The notes: generated by a model from the sequence alone, not told the origin. Numbered from the stretch's first letter, positions 15,776 through 24,854 are shown. The stretch is 64,000 bases of DNA from Hyphomicrobiaceae bacterium (GCA_023384095.1 JAHDXT010000004.1:140519-204518), one strand, 5' to 3'. Numbers and translations: made by a program.

Positions 15776-17983
15776 ATGATCCGTGTACTCCACCGCTGGC
15801 CGGGGCTTCTGGCCGCGCTCTTGCTGATAGTGCTGAGCCTCAGCGGTGCGGCTCTATCAATATTTCCCTCCGTAGAGCGCCTGTCAGCACCGCAGGCCGA
15901 GACCACGCTTTCGGTAGCGGACCTCGCAGAACGCATTCAGGCCGTCTACCCGGAGGTGGAGCAGATCCGAAGGGCAGCCTCGGGCAAGATCACCGCCTAC
16001 TGGTTCCAGGATGGCGCGCCCCAGGCGGCGGTGATCGATCCAGCGAGTGGTCGCGCGGTCGCATCCGCCGATCCGAACCAGCTCGAGCGGTGGCTGACCA
16101 ACCTGCACCGCTCGCTCTTCCTCGACGACGGTGGCCGTCTGATCATGGTGGGTGGCGCCGCTGCCATGCTGGTGCTGGCCTTGTCCGGCATTGTGCTCAT
16201 CGCCCGCCGCGTTGGCGGCTGGCGGCGCTGGTTCGCGCCGATGCGCGGACCGCTCAGCGGGCGGCTCCATGTCGAGACCGCGCGGGTTGCCGTTGCCGGT
16301 CTCCTGCTGTCCTCGGCCACGGCACTGTGGATGACCGCCTCGACTTTTGATCTTCTTCCAGACGGCAGCGCACGGCTTGCCATTCCGGCCGAGGTGAGCG
16401 GTCAAACAGGTGCAGCTGTTTCGACAATGGATGTTCTGAAAAGGACGCCAGTTGCTGAACTGCGCGGGCTGACATTCCCCGCCCCCGGCGACGCTTTGGA
16501 TGTCTTTACCCTCAAGGCCGATCGCGGCACCGGATATCTCGATCAGGGCACCGGCGCGCTATTAGCCTGGAGCGATCTGACGGGATGGCAATACGCAACT
16601 AAAACCATTTACATGCTGCACACCGGCCAGGGTGCAGCCGTGCTGGGACTCGTCCTGGGGCTGATGGCGCTCGGCGTGCCGGTGATGGCGGGTACGGGCT
16701 TGGTCCTCTGGTTTGCAGCCCGGCGCGGGCGCCCGCGCATTCGCGGCAACGCCCCTGCCGGACGCGCCGATACCATCGTGCTCGTCGGCAGCGAAGGCGG
16801 CAGCACCTGGGGCTTCGCCGCAACGCTGCATGCTGCGCTGTCGGATGCGGGGCAGGCCGTTCACGCTGCCTCGATGTCATCCTTCGATCCGGCACGCTAC
16901 GGCCGAGCGCGGCGCATCCTGATCCTGGCCGCCACCTATGGCGACGGCGACGCACCCGCCTCGGCCAAAGGCTTCCTCGATCGGCTGAAGTCCCTGCCCG
17001 CAGCCCCGAACGCACAGCTGGCGGTTCTCGGCTTCGGTGACCGCAGCTTCCCGGCCTACTGCGCCTTCGCAAAGGCGGTCGCCGAGACGGCGAAGGCCAG
17101 AGGCTGGGAAACACTGATCCCGTTCGAGACAGTTGACCGCCAATCGACACAGGACTTTGCCCGTTGGAGCCGATTGCTGGGCGCGGCAATAGGCATCGAG
17201 CTCGAGCTTGTCCATCAGCCGGTCCTGCCCGCGGCATGTCGGCTGGAGCTTGTTTCGCGACGGGATTACGGGGCCGACGTGCAGGCTCCGACAGCCATCT
17301 TGCGTTTCGAGCTGCCCAAGGCGCCGCTCTGGCAGCGGCTGACGGGGCGCGGCTTCGGCCGCTTCTCTGCCGGGGATCTCATCGGCATCCTGCCAGAGGG
17401 CTCGGCCGTGCCCCGCTTCTATTCACTGGCCTCGGGAAACCGCGACGGCTTCATCGAGATCGTTGTGAGGAAACATCCGGGCGGCCTGTGCTCCAGCCGG
17501 CTCATCGACCTCGAGCCGGGCGATACCGTCTGCGCTTTCCTCCGGCGCAACCCAAGCTTCCATCCCGGCCGCAGCCGCGCACCCCTGATCCTGATCGGAG
17601 CCGGGACGGGGATCGGGCCGCTCGCGGGGTTCGTGCGCGCCAATTCACGGCGCCGCCCAATCTACCTGTTCTTCGGCATGCGCCACCCCGACAGCGACTT
17701 CCTTTATGGCCAGGAGCTGGCGTGTTGGCAGCGGGAGGGTCGACTTCGGCAGCTCTCGACGGCTTGCTCCCGCGGGCGGAAGCCTCGCTATGTGCAGGAC
17801 GCATTGCGCGGGGAAGCCGCCGAGATCAAACGCCTGATCGGCAAGGGCGCGCGGGTCATGGTCTGCGGCGGGCGCGACATGGCGGCCGGGGTTTCTGCGG
17901 CACTCGCCGACATTCTCGCGCCCGCAGGATTGACACCGGCCCTGCTGAAAGCGGAGGGGCGCTATGTCGAAGACGTCTACTGA
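15776..17983 (+). CDS. PepSY-TM / flavodoxin / FAD-NADPH reductase fusion protein
   Basis: 735 residues from the ATG at 15776 (GGGGGAG before it). Order: PepSY-associated membrane domain with about four helices (residues 1-325, beginning MIRVLHRWPGLLAALLLIVL), a flavodoxin-like FMN domain (about 340-470, VLVGSEGGSTWGFA and LAATYGDGDAPASA), and a ferredoxin-reductase/CysJ-like module (about 495-735) with FAD motif RFYSLASG, GGLCSSRLIDL and NAD(P)H motif GAGTGIGPLAGF. This is the domain chain of nitric-oxide-synthase/sulfite reductase flavoproteins fused to a membrane PepSY unit. It should carry electrons from NADPH across the membrane to periplasmic acceptors such as the DUF2271 protein. The ApbE gene overlaps its 3' end by 20 nt. 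Confidence 0.87.
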   Translation: MIRVLHRWPGLLAALLLIVLSLSGAALSIFPSVERLSAPQAETTLSVADLAERIQAVYPEVEQIRRAASGKITAYWFQDGAPQAAVIDPASGRAVASADPNQLERWLTNLHRSLFLDDGGRLIMVGGAAAMLVLALSGIVLIARRVGGWRRWFAPMRGPLSGRLHVETARVAVAGLLLSSATALWMTASTFDLLPDGSARLAIPAEVSGQTGAAVSTMDVLKRTPVAELRGLTFPAPGDALDVFTLKADRGTGYLDQGTGALLAWSDLTGWQYATKTIYMLHTGQGAAVLGLVLGLMALGVPVMAGTGLVLWFAARRGRPRIRGNAPAGRADTIVLVGSEGGSTWGFAATLHAALSDAGQAVHAASMSSFDPARYGRARRILILAATYGDGDAPASAKGFLDRLKSLPAAPNAQLAVLGFGDRSFPAYCAFAKAVAETAKARGWETLIPFETVDRQSTQDFARWSRLLGAAIGIELELVHQPVLPAACRLELVSRRDYGADVQAPTAILRFELPKAPLWQRLTGRGFGRFSAGDLIGILPEGSAVPRFYSLASGNRDGFIEIVVRKHPGGLCSSRLIDLEPGDTVCAFLRRNPSFHPGRSRAPLILIGAGTGIGPLAGFVRANSRRRPIYLFFGMRHPDSDFLYGQELACWQREGRLRQLSTACSRGRKPRYVQDALRGEAAEIKRLIGKGARVMVCGGRDMAAGVSAALADILAPAGLTPALLKAEGRYVEDVY

Positions 17984-18926
17984 TCTGACGCGCTGGGCGC
18001 TGAACGGACCCACCATGGGCACGCGCTGGTCGGCATTGTTTTACACACCGGAGGGGTTCGATGCGAAACCTGTCCAGGATGCGCTTCAAGCTGCGGTGGA
18101 TGAAGTGGACACCCAGATGTCCACTTGGAATCCCGACAGCGACTTGATGCGCCTGAATGCTGCCCGGCCGAAGCACTGGGTGGCGATCCCCGGTCAGTTG
18201 AGGGACGTGCTGAGGATTGCGCTGAGGATCGGCCGAGCCTCGGGCGGCGCCTTCGACATCGGCCTGGGTGATGTGGTAAGGGCGTGGGGCTTTGGGCCCG
18301 AAGCCGCCGACCAGCACCTCATTCGGAAAGCACTCGATGCCCCACGCCGGCCCGCTCACGAGGTGCTGGAACTCGACCCTGATGGTGAAAGGGCGCGCAA
18401 GACTGCCCCCATCGTCCTTGACCTCAACGGCATCGCCAAGGGTTACGGCGTGGACCGGCTGGCCGAAACCCTGCGCGGCTTCGGGATCTCGTCCGGGCTG
18501 GTTGGCATCGACGGCGAAATGCGGGCGCTTGGCCTGCGCGCCGACGGCGAGCCCTGGAGCATCGCGGTCGAGGCCCCCGACCCCGACCGCCGCGCGCCGC
18601 ATTCGATCCTGGCATTGCAGGATGCCGCGGTCGCGACATCCGGCGACTACCGGCACTGGATCCTCGTCGGGGGGCGCCGCCTGTCCCACACGATGGACCC
18701 GCGCCGCGGCGCGCCCCTGATGACGCCGCCCGCCTCGGTCACCGTCGTCGCACGAACCTGCGCCGAGGCCGATGCCTGGGCAACGGCATCGATGGTCCTT
18801 GGGCCGAAGGTCGGCCAGGAGCTCGCGCAGCGCCTCCGTCTCGACGTGCTGTTTTTCACGGGCGATGTGGAAGGTGTCAGGGCCTTAGCAAGCGGGCCCT
18901 TGTTTTCGGGAGAGCTTTCGCGATAG
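17964..18926 (+). CDS. apbE: FAD:protein FMN transferase (ApbE)
   Basis: 320 residues. ApbE motifs: GPTMGTRWSALF near the N-terminus, GGAFDIGLGDVVRAWGFG, LDLNGIAKGYGVDRL, ATSGDYRHW and SHTMDPRRGAP. The enzyme transfers FMN from FAD to Thr/Ser of extracytoplasmic proteins bearing the [ST]GA[ST] motif. No obvious signal peptide is seen; the first residues MSKTSTDLTRWALN are polar, so export might use another route or an upstream start. It overlaps the reductase gene by 20 nt and is the last gene of the operon. The likely substrate is the DUF2271 protein. Confidence 0.9.
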   Translation: MSKTSTDLTRWALNGPTMGTRWSALFYTPEGFDAKPVQDALQAAVDEVDTQMSTWNPDSDLMRLNAARPKHWVAIPGQLRDVLRIALRIGRASGGAFDIGLGDVVRAWGFGPEAADQHLIRKALDAPRRPAHEVLELDPDGERARKTAPIVLDLNGIAKGYGVDRLAETLRGFGISSGLVGIDGEMRALGLRADGEPWSIAVEAPDPDRRAPHSILALQDAAVATSGDYRHWILVGGRRLSHTMDPRRGAPLMTPPASVTVVARTCAEADAWATASMVLGPKVGQELAQRLRLDVLFFTGDVEGVRALASGPLFSGELSR

Positions 18927-19142
18927 CTCATTTTGCTACCATTGATTTGATGGCGGCGCGGCATAGGTTGAGGAGCAAAACGATCATCTGATCGGATAGA
19001 TTACTGTTATTCTGGGACTTTTTTTCGATGCACGCTGCTTACGGCTGTGCGCTCGACTTCGGCCCGGGACGGCATGATGCGTGCCAAGCGTCAAACGGGG
19101 AGGGCGTCCATTCCCGTCTAGCGCCGCCGCTAAGGTGGGCTC
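18927..19142. other. Intergenic sequence after apbE
   Basis: No gene or clear terminator is seen here. Together with 19254-19310 it forms the gap to the convergent kinase gene; the only protein-like content is the small frame at 19143-19253. Confidence 0.3.
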
Positions 19143-19253
19143 GTGGGCAATTGGCCGCTGGTCCTGATCATCGCCGGGGCTGCGTTGTTCCTTGCGGGCC
19201 GCCGCGTGCTTCGCGACAAGCCTAACAGCTTCCGTAAAGCCGATTGGTCGTGA
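19143..19253 (+). CDS. Possible single-helix membrane peptide, 36 residues
   Basis: GTG at 19143 is preceded by AAGGTGG at 4-nt spacing and opens a short frame: polar start, one hydrophobic helix (WPLVLIIAGAALFLAG) and a basic tail (RRVLRDKPNSFRKADWS), closed by TGA. The helix plus basic cytoplasmic tail is typical of small regulatory membrane peptides. It lies between the apbE operon and the second two-component system. No homology is claimed. Confidence 0.35.
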   Translation: MGNWPLVLIIAGAALFLAGRRVLRDKPNSFRKADWS

Positions 19254-19310
19254 GTACCGGTCGCAGGTCGATCGTTAATCGTTCCTCGGCGACAAGCGCA
19301 CGGCTCAGCT

Positions 19311-20693
19311 TCAAGAGCATGCCCAGTCCCCTGTGACACGCGCCGGTATCGAAACATTGGCAGAAAGCCCTCGCGGGTCACGATTCATAAGCTCCAGAGA
19401 ACCGCCAAGCCGCTCTATCGCGAGTTGCGCGATTGCCAGTCCAAGGCCGCTCCCGATCTCTGTTTTATTTCTACCCCGAAAAAACCTTTCGGTGGCGCGA
19501 GGCAGTTCCTCCTCAGGAATGCCCGGTCCCTCGTCTTCGATCATAATCCGAACATCCGTCCCGTCCTTCGCGCTGCTGCACACGATTGTGCCGCCTTTAG
19601 GCGAATGACTGATACTGTTTTCAAGCAGATTGCGAAGCGCCAGCATCAAGAAATGCGGCTCGATCCATGCTTTGGTCTTGCCATCGCCAAGCTCAATCCT
19701 GATCGCCACGCCGCAGCGGCTCGCCAGGGCTTGTTGCTCCGCGATGACAGTCTGCACGAGGCTGGAAATGCTTTCATTGGTGGGGCTCGGTTCGGCCTCG
19801 CTGGCCTCCAATAAGGCCAAATCGAGAAGTTGCTTCACAAGGCGGCCGGTGCGATCGACGCCGGTGGCAATCTGGCGAAGGGCGTTGGCGTGCACCTCGG
19901 CATCGGCACTGCCGAGCGCGATTTGCGCCTGCGTTTTTAGTCCGGCCAGGGGAGTTCTGAGTTCATGGGCCGCGAAAGCTGTGAAACTACGCTCCCGCTC
20001 CCTCGCGGCATCGACCCGCTTGAATAGTGAATTCAGTGCGTCGACAGCAGGCGCGATCTCGTCCGGCATATCGGAGATCGGCAATGGTCTAAGGTCGCTG
20101 GCTTTACGCGACGACAGCGTGCGCGCCATGTCGCTGAGGGGCCTGAGCCCACGCTTGACACTCAGCCAGATCAAGCCTCCGAGAAACGGAAAGATGATGG
20201 TTGCCGGCAGCAGGAGCCCCTTTATGACGTCCCCAACCAACCGCTCGCGGACACCCAGGCTATCGCCGATCATTACGCTTACGCCGAGCTCAGCATTTTC
20301 GATGGAGTAGACGCGCCAAATTTCGCCGTTGATTTCGTTTTCTGAAAAGCCCTGCTTAGCTTTCGTCAAGCGCGCATCAGGTGCTCCTGTGGAACGGGCG
20401 ATCAGCGCGCCGCTGAGCGACCAGATCTGACACGAGAGTTGGCGTCCATAGGATGACGGATTGCTGCCGGCTTGCAAGGCTGCACTCACGGCAGCACCCT
20501 GCGCAACGCCGATCGCGATTCGCTGATCAGTCAAAAGTGAATTCACCATGCGGGCCGCTTCGGCGAGCCGTGCATCGAGCACACGCTCCACTTCGGCCTG
20601 GGTGCTGGCATAAATCCAAATTACCGCCGAGAGCCAGACAAGACCCGTCGTGCCAATCAGAATGGCAATGAGACGCGTTCTGATGGAATTCAC
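19311..20693 (-). CDS. Sensor histidine kinase (QseC-like)
   Basis: 460 residues, GTG start at 20693 overlapping the regulator stop (GTGA). Order: transmembrane helix (about 8-28), periplasmic two-helix sensor with a single Cys (SCQIWSLSG), second transmembrane helix (about 163-183), HAMP, HisKA with FAAHELRTPLAG, then HATPase with NLLENSISHSP, DEGPGIPEEEL and GSGLGLAIA. The N-terminal QseC_N-like sensor (LLTDQRIAIGVAQGAAV, LSGALIARSTGAP) is recognisable. It is transcribed with the regulator at 20690-21355 and is divergent from dsbD. The periplasmic Cys could sense redox or metal; this is inference. Confidence 0.9.
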   Translation of the reverse strand: MNSIRTRLIAILIGTTGLVWLSAVIWIYASTQAEVERVLDARLAEAARMVNSLLTDQRIAIGVAQGAAVSAALQAGSNPSSYGRQLSCQIWSLSGALIARSTGAPDARLTKAKQGFSENEINGEIWRVYSIENAELGVSVMIGDSLGVRERLVGDVIKGLLLPATIIFPFLGGLIWLSVKRGLRPLSDMARTLSSRKASDLRPLPISDMPDEIAPAVDALNSLFKRVDAARERERSFTAFAAHELRTPLAGLKTQAQIALGSADAEVHANALRQIATGVDRTGRLVKQLLDLALLEASEAEPSPTNESISSLVQTVIAEQQALASRCGVAIRIELGDGKTKAWIEPHFLMLALRNLLENSISHSPKGGTIVCSSAKDGTDVRIMIEDEGPGIPEEELPRATERFFRGRNKTEIGSGLGLAIAQLAIERLGGSLELMNRDPRGLSANVSIPARVTGDWACS

Positions 20694-21355
20694 GGGGTAT
20701 CCTCGGCCAGCCGGTAACCGAGTCCCCGGACCGTCTTTATGAAGTTTGGTCCGAGCTTCGTACGCAAATGGTGGACGTGGACCTCCACCGCGTTGCTCTC
20801 CACCTCCTCCTGCCAGCCGTATAGAGTTTCCTCCAGTGCCGCCTTCGGGACAGTGGCCATCGGCCGCTCCATGAGCGCCCGGAGCACTGAGAATTCACGC
20901 CGGGTGAGCTTCAGTGGAGCGCCGCCTCTGGTCGCGGTAAGCTGCGCCGGATCGAGCATGACGCCGCGCCACTCCAGAATAGCATTGGCGCGCCCCACCC
21001 CCCGCCGTGCGACGGCGCGCAGGCGGGCCGCCAGCTCATCGAGGTCGAAAGGCTTGCCCATATAGTCATCCGCGCCGGCATCGAGCCCGGAGATGCGATC
21101 TGCCACCTGATCGCGTGCGGTAAGCAGGACCACCGGCGTGCTGTCCTTGGCGCCGCGCAATTCAGCGAGAACATCGAGCCCGGACCCATCCGGCAGCATG
21201 AGATCGAGCACGATCGCATCATAGCGCTGGGCGCGGGTCGCCGTCGCCGCGTCCTCACAGCTCGATACGGCATCGACAGTAAACCCTGCGAGCCCGAGGC
21301 CGACGGTCAAGCCGTCGACCAGCATCGGATCGTCTTCCACTACGAGTATGCGCAT
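20690..21355 (-). CDS. OmpR-family response regulator (QseB/PmrA-like)
   Basis: 221 residues from the ATG at 21355 (MRILVVEDDPMLVDGL). Receiver: EDD, Asp in IVLDLMLPDGSG (about residue 51), Thr in LLTARDQ, Lys in MGKPFDLDEL. Winged helix: LTRREFSVLRALM and recognition helix VHVHHLRTKLG. A perfect PmrA-type box, CTTAAG-GCTGC-CTTAAG, lies 42 nt upstream of the start in the shared region with dsbD, so control of both itself and the dsbD operon is probable. GTGA overlap with its kinase gene. Confidence 0.92.
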   Translation of the reverse strand: MRILVVEDDPMLVDGLTVGLGLAGFTVDAVSSCEDAATATRAQRYDAIVLDLMLPDGSGLDVLAELRGAKDSTPVVLLTARDQVADRISGLDAGADDYMGKPFDLDELAARLRAVARRGVGRANAILEWRGVMLDPAQLTATRGGAPLKLTRREFSVLRALMERPMATVPKAALEETLYGWQEEVESNAVEVHVHHLRTKLGPNFIKTVRGLGYRLAEDTP

Positions 21356-21396
21356 GCTGCTTCTTCTATAGCCCACCCGCCAGCAAGCAATCCTGG

Positions 21397-21413
21397 CTTA
21401 AGGCTGCCTTAAG
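21397..21413. promoter_or_regulatory. PmrA/QseB-type box between the two-component genes and dsbD
   Basis: CTTAAG-GCTGC-CTTAAG: two identical hexamers at an 11-bp period, identical in form to the established PmrA/BasR box (YTTAAK-N5-YTTAAK). It lies midway between the divergent regulator (start 21355) and dsbD (start 21463). Confidence 0.65.
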
Positions 21414-21462
21414 CTGGCCATCCCACCTCCGTGCCGCGCCAATTCGCAATGCCTCAGGGGCG

Positions 21463-23325
21463 ATGGAGATGATGAGACTATTTCTGCTCAGTCTGCTTTT
21501 TCTCAGCTTCTTTGCCGCACCGCTGCAAGCAAGCCCCCTACCAGCCGACAGCGCTTTCCAGCTCACGGTGTCACGCAACGAGGACGGCTCGCTCAGGTTC
21601 GATTGGTCCATAACCAATGGATACTATCTCTATCGGGAGCACATCAGCATCAAGGCCGCGGATGGTCGCGAGCTGCCGATCGAGACACCTGCGGGCGAGC
21701 GGAAGGACGACCCGACGTTCGGGCCAACCGAGGTCTATTACGGCGCGGCAACAGCCACAACCCGCGCCACCAGTGATGGGCCGCTGGAACTCACCTACCA
21801 AGGCTGTCAGGAAAACGGGATCTGCTACATACCGCAGATCAGGCTCATTGATCCGGTAGCGCTCGCCGTTTCCAATCCATCCGAGCAAGTGGGGTCGGCC
21901 GGCCGTGCGCCGTCCTCCGGAAGCGGGCTTCCTCGGGCGGCAGCACCTGAGGCGAGTTACGGAAGCACACCTGAAATTGCGTCGACGGCTGCCCCCGCAG
22001 CGGGCGCAAGCACCTTTAATCTAGCTTCGGATGACAGCCTTATTCAGTCGATCCGCAGCCGCGGCGGCACACTGTTGGTCGTTGCCAGCTTTCTCTTCTT
22101 CGGTCTGCTGATCGCGTTCACGCCTTGCGTCCTGCCGCTATATCCCATTTTGGCGGGAGTGCTGGTGCGCGGAGGCGGTCAGCTCAAGCCGGGTCGCGGT
22201 TTTACCCTGTCCAGCATCTATGTCCTGTCGTTTGCCACCGCTTTCGCCCTGCTCGGCGCGGTGGCCGGCTGGTCCGGCCAGAACCTGCAGATGCTACTCC
22301 AATCGCCGGTCACGACGGGCGCCGTCGCCTTGATCTTCGTGGTGTTGGCGCTGGCCATGTTTGGCCTCTTTGAGCTGCAGCTCCCCGCGAGTTGGACGAA
22401 CTGGATCGCGCAAAGCACCGGCGCGTTGAGCATCTCGAAGCGCACTGTCGCCGTGCTTGGGTTCTCTTCGGCGCTGATCATCGGACCCTGCGTTACGGCC
22501 CCCCTTGCAGGCGCGCTCCTCTACATCGCGCAGACGGGCGACATGGCGCTCGGCGCGACGGCTCTCTTCGCACTTGGAATCGGCAAGGGCATTCCCCTGA
22601 TCGCTCTCGGAACTATGGGCGGCAGCATCCTGCCTCGCGCCGGTGCCTGGATGGAAAGCGTGAAGCGCGTGTTCGGCCTTGCGTTCCTGGCCACGGCAAT
22701 CTGGATGGCGTCGCCGCTTCTGCCCGCAGGACTGGACCTCGTCTTCTGGTCCGCTCTGCTGGTCGGCGCGGGAACCTGGGGGCTCAGCAGCGAAAATGCC
22801 ACTGCTCATCAACGCATACCGACACGGGCCTTCGGCACCATGGCACTCGTCTACGGCACGCTCCTTTTGATCGGGGCGGCATCTGGCGCAACCGACCCCC
22901 TGAGGCCGCTCGCTGCCCTGGCTTCCCGCTCCGCACCGGCGGTGGAGAAAAGGGAACTTGAATTTGCGGATGTCACATCTGCACCCGAACTCCAGCAGTT
23001 TTTACAGGCCAGCAAAGCAGCGGAACCAACCCTCGTTTATTTCACTGCGGACTGGTGCATTACCTGCCGCACGATTGAACGATCGGTTTTGATCGACAAT
23101 CAGGTACGCCGTGGACTCGACGGATTTCATCTGATTAAGGCCGATCTTTCCGATATGGACGGGGACAAAATCGAGCTGATGCAGCAGCTCAAAATCGCCG
23201 GTCCACCCACCATGGTGTTCTTCGACCGTGTCGCCCGGGAGCCCGCCGGCAGTCGTCTCGTCGGCAATGTGACGGTCGAAGGTTTGTTGCAGTCCGCAGG
23301 TTTCGCGGGAGCCCCACAAAAATGA
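21463..23325 (+). CDS. dsbD: Protein-disulfide reductase DsbD
   Basis: 620 residues with the three DsbD modules. Signal peptide (residues 1-23). DsbD-alpha domain (about 25-140) with the active CQENGICY pair. Transmembrane beta domain (about 205-480) with TPCVLPLYP and GPCVTAPLAG, carrying the two catalytic membrane cysteines. C-terminal thioredoxin gamma domain with DWCITCRTIE. DsbD moves electrons from cytoplasmic thioredoxin to periplasmic thiol proteins. It is the first gene of a four-gene operon with a TlpA-like protein (ATGA overlap), an L,D-transpeptidase and a DsbA-like protein, and has a PmrA-type box upstream. Three clustered Met codons (21463, 21469, 21472) leave the exact start open. 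Confidence 0.93.
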   Translation: MEMMRLFLLSLLFLSFFAAPLQASPLPADSAFQLTVSRNEDGSLRFDWSITNGYYLYREHISIKAADGRELPIETPAGERKDDPTFGPTEVYYGAATATTRATSDGPLELTYQGCQENGICYIPQIRLIDPVALAVSNPSEQVGSAGRAPSSGSGLPRAAAPEASYGSTPEIASTAAPAAGASTFNLASDDSLIQSIRSRGGTLLVVASFLFFGLLIAFTPCVLPLYPILAGVLVRGGGQLKPGRGFTLSSIYVLSFATAFALLGAVAGWSGQNLQMLLQSPVTTGAVALIFVVLALAMFGLFELQLPASWTNWIAQSTGALSISKRTVAVLGFSSALIIGPCVTAPLAGALLYIAQTGDMALGATALFALGIGKGIPLIALGTMGGSILPRAGAWMESVKRVFGLAFLATAIWMASPLLPAGLDLVFWSALLVGAGTWGLSSENATAHQRIPTRAFGTMALVYGTLLLIGAASGATDPLRPLAALASRSAPAVEKRELEFADVTSAPELQQFLQASKAAEPTLVYFTADWCITCRTIERSVLIDNQVRRGLDGFHLIKADLSDMDGDKIELMQQLKIAGPPTMVFFDRVAREPAGSRLVGNVTVEGLLQSAGFAGAPQK

Positions 23326-24125
23326 ACGGAATTGCCTTGGGTCCGCTGGTGCTCGCAGCCGATCGGTTCGCCGTGGTGCTCGGCGTCATGGTCTTCATCG
23401 CGGTATCGGCCATCTTGGCGCGCCGCGTCGACCAGAAGTTCGACAGCTGGTCCTGGTGGGTGCTCGCGGGCGGCATTGCTGCTGCCCGAATGGGCCACGT
23501 TGCGCTCTACTGGAATAGTTTCGCCCAGGAACCCTGGCGCATGATCGCGCTGTGGGAGGGCGGGTTCTTTTGGCCGGCCGGCGCTGCCGCCATCCTCCTC
23601 ACCATCCCGTTCGTTCTCGAGACGATGCGGCAGCGGGCGTGGTCGCTCGTGCCCCTCGCTGCGGCACTGGTGGTCTGGAATACCGCCTGGCAATTGACCG
23701 GCGGCACACAGGCAACCCCCCTTCCACAGCAACCCTTGCCCGCGCTGACCGGCGAGACTTATGCGCTCAGCGCAAATACCGGCCGGCCGAAAGTGATCAA
23801 TCTCTGGGCGTCGTGGTGCCCGCCCTGCCGGCGGGAAATGCCGATGATGGCCGAAATCGCCGCGTCTTCTGCAGACGTCAATTTCTATTTCGTTAATCAA
23901 GGTGAGGGGCAAGAGGCGATCACGCGCTATCTCTCCAACGAGGGGCTCGCACTCGAGACAGTCCTGCTCGACCAATTCGGCAGCGTGGCCCGGCACTACG
24001 GCGCTCTGGGACTGCCTGCAACGCTTTTCATCGGCGCGGATGGAGTGCTTAAGAACGCTCATCTCGGAGAGATCTCGCGTGAAATTTTGCAGACCAATGT
24101 GGCCCGCCTGAGCAGCGGAAACTAG
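23322..24125 (+). CDS. Membrane-anchored TlpA-like thioredoxin protein
   Basis: 267 residues. The N-terminal half (about 1-120) has several transmembrane helices with an Lgt-like look (WWVLAGGIAAARMGHVALYW, LWEGGFFWPAGAAAIL). The C-terminal half is a TlpA/ResA thioredoxin domain with active site WASWCPPCRREMP and cis-Pro segment LGLPATLFIG. This is a disulfide reductase tethered to the membrane, likely reduced by the DsbD encoded just upstream (ATGA overlap). Fusions of an Lgt-like membrane unit to TlpA are seen in proteobacteria, but the role of the membrane half is unclear. Confidence 0.85.
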   Translation: MNGIALGPLVLAADRFAVVLGVMVFIAVSAILARRVDQKFDSWSWWVLAGGIAAARMGHVALYWNSFAQEPWRMIALWEGGFFWPAGAAAILLTIPFVLETMRQRAWSLVPLAAALVVWNTAWQLTGGTQATPLPQQPLPALTGETYALSANTGRPKVINLWASWCPPCRREMPMMAEIAASSADVNFYFVNQGEGQEAITRYLSNEGLALETVLLDQFGSVARHYGALGLPATLFIGADGVLKNAHLGEISREILQTNVARLSSGN

Positions 24126-24152
24126 GAGGCACGCTTGACTGAAAGGACTCAT

Positions 24153-24854
24153 ATGCGGATCACGCCACGTGTTCTGTTGCGTACCGCGCTGATTGCACCG
24201 ATGCCGCTTATTTTCGGCGCCTGCTCATCCATTTCGCAGACGGTGGCGGATTCCGCGCACGCGGCGGAGTCCGATGCCAAATCGGGCTATGCGAAAATTT
24301 ACGGCAAGGTCATCGATAATGACACCATCATCCCCGCCGTCGACGTCTCCAAAATCGATGAGCGCTATCTGCGCCAGATCGTAGGCTACAAAACCGACGA
24401 GCCGGTCGGCACGATCATCGTCGATCCCCATGCCCGATTTCTCTACCTCGTCATGGAAGGCGGCAAGGCAATGCGCTACGGCGTCGGCGTTGCCAAGGCT
24501 GGCCTCGAATTTCAGGGCGAAGCCGACATCTTGCGCAAAGCGGCCTGGCCGGGATGGACGCCGACGCCGAACATGATCAAGCGCGAGCCGGAGCGCTACG
24601 GTCCTTATGCCGGCGGCCTAAGTGGCGGACTTCATAATCCGCTCGGTGCACGCGCCCTTTATCTTTACAGGGACGGAAAGGACACCCTCTATCGAATTCA
24701 CGGGACGAACGAGCCATGGTCGATTGGAAAGCCCGTTTCGTCCGGCTGCATTCGCCTCCTGAACCAAGACATTCTCGATCTTTACAAGCGTGTTCCCAAA
24801 GGAGCGCGTATCGTCGTGCTCGATGAAAGCCAATCAGGCAAAGGAGAAATCTGA
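24153..24854 (+). CDS. L,D-transpeptidase lipoprotein (YkuD domain)
   Basis: 233 residues. The lipobox is clear: LIFGAC at the end of the signal peptide. The YkuD catalytic domain (about residues 85-215) ends with HGTNEPWSIGKPVSSGCIRL, containing the catalytic His and Cys. Such enzymes form 3-3 crosslinks in peptidoglycan or attach proteins to it. An ATG at 24153 with AAAGGA was chosen; a TTG at 24135 with AGGAGG is also possible and would lengthen the N-terminus by six residues. It lies between thiol-redox genes, which suggests that its active-site Cys is kept reduced by them. It is related to the protein at 28113-28757. Confidence 0.88.
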   Translation: MRITPRVLLRTALIAPMPLIFGACSSISQTVADSAHAAESDAKSGYAKIYGKVIDNDTIIPAVDVSKIDERYLRQIVGYKTDEPVGTIIVDPHARFLYLVMEGGKAMRYGVGVAKAGLEFQGEADILRKAAWPGWTPTPNMIKREPERYGPYAGGLSGGLHNPLGARALYLYRDGKDTLYRIHGTNEPWSIGKPVSSGCIRLLNQDILDLYKRVPKGARIVVLDESQSGKGEI

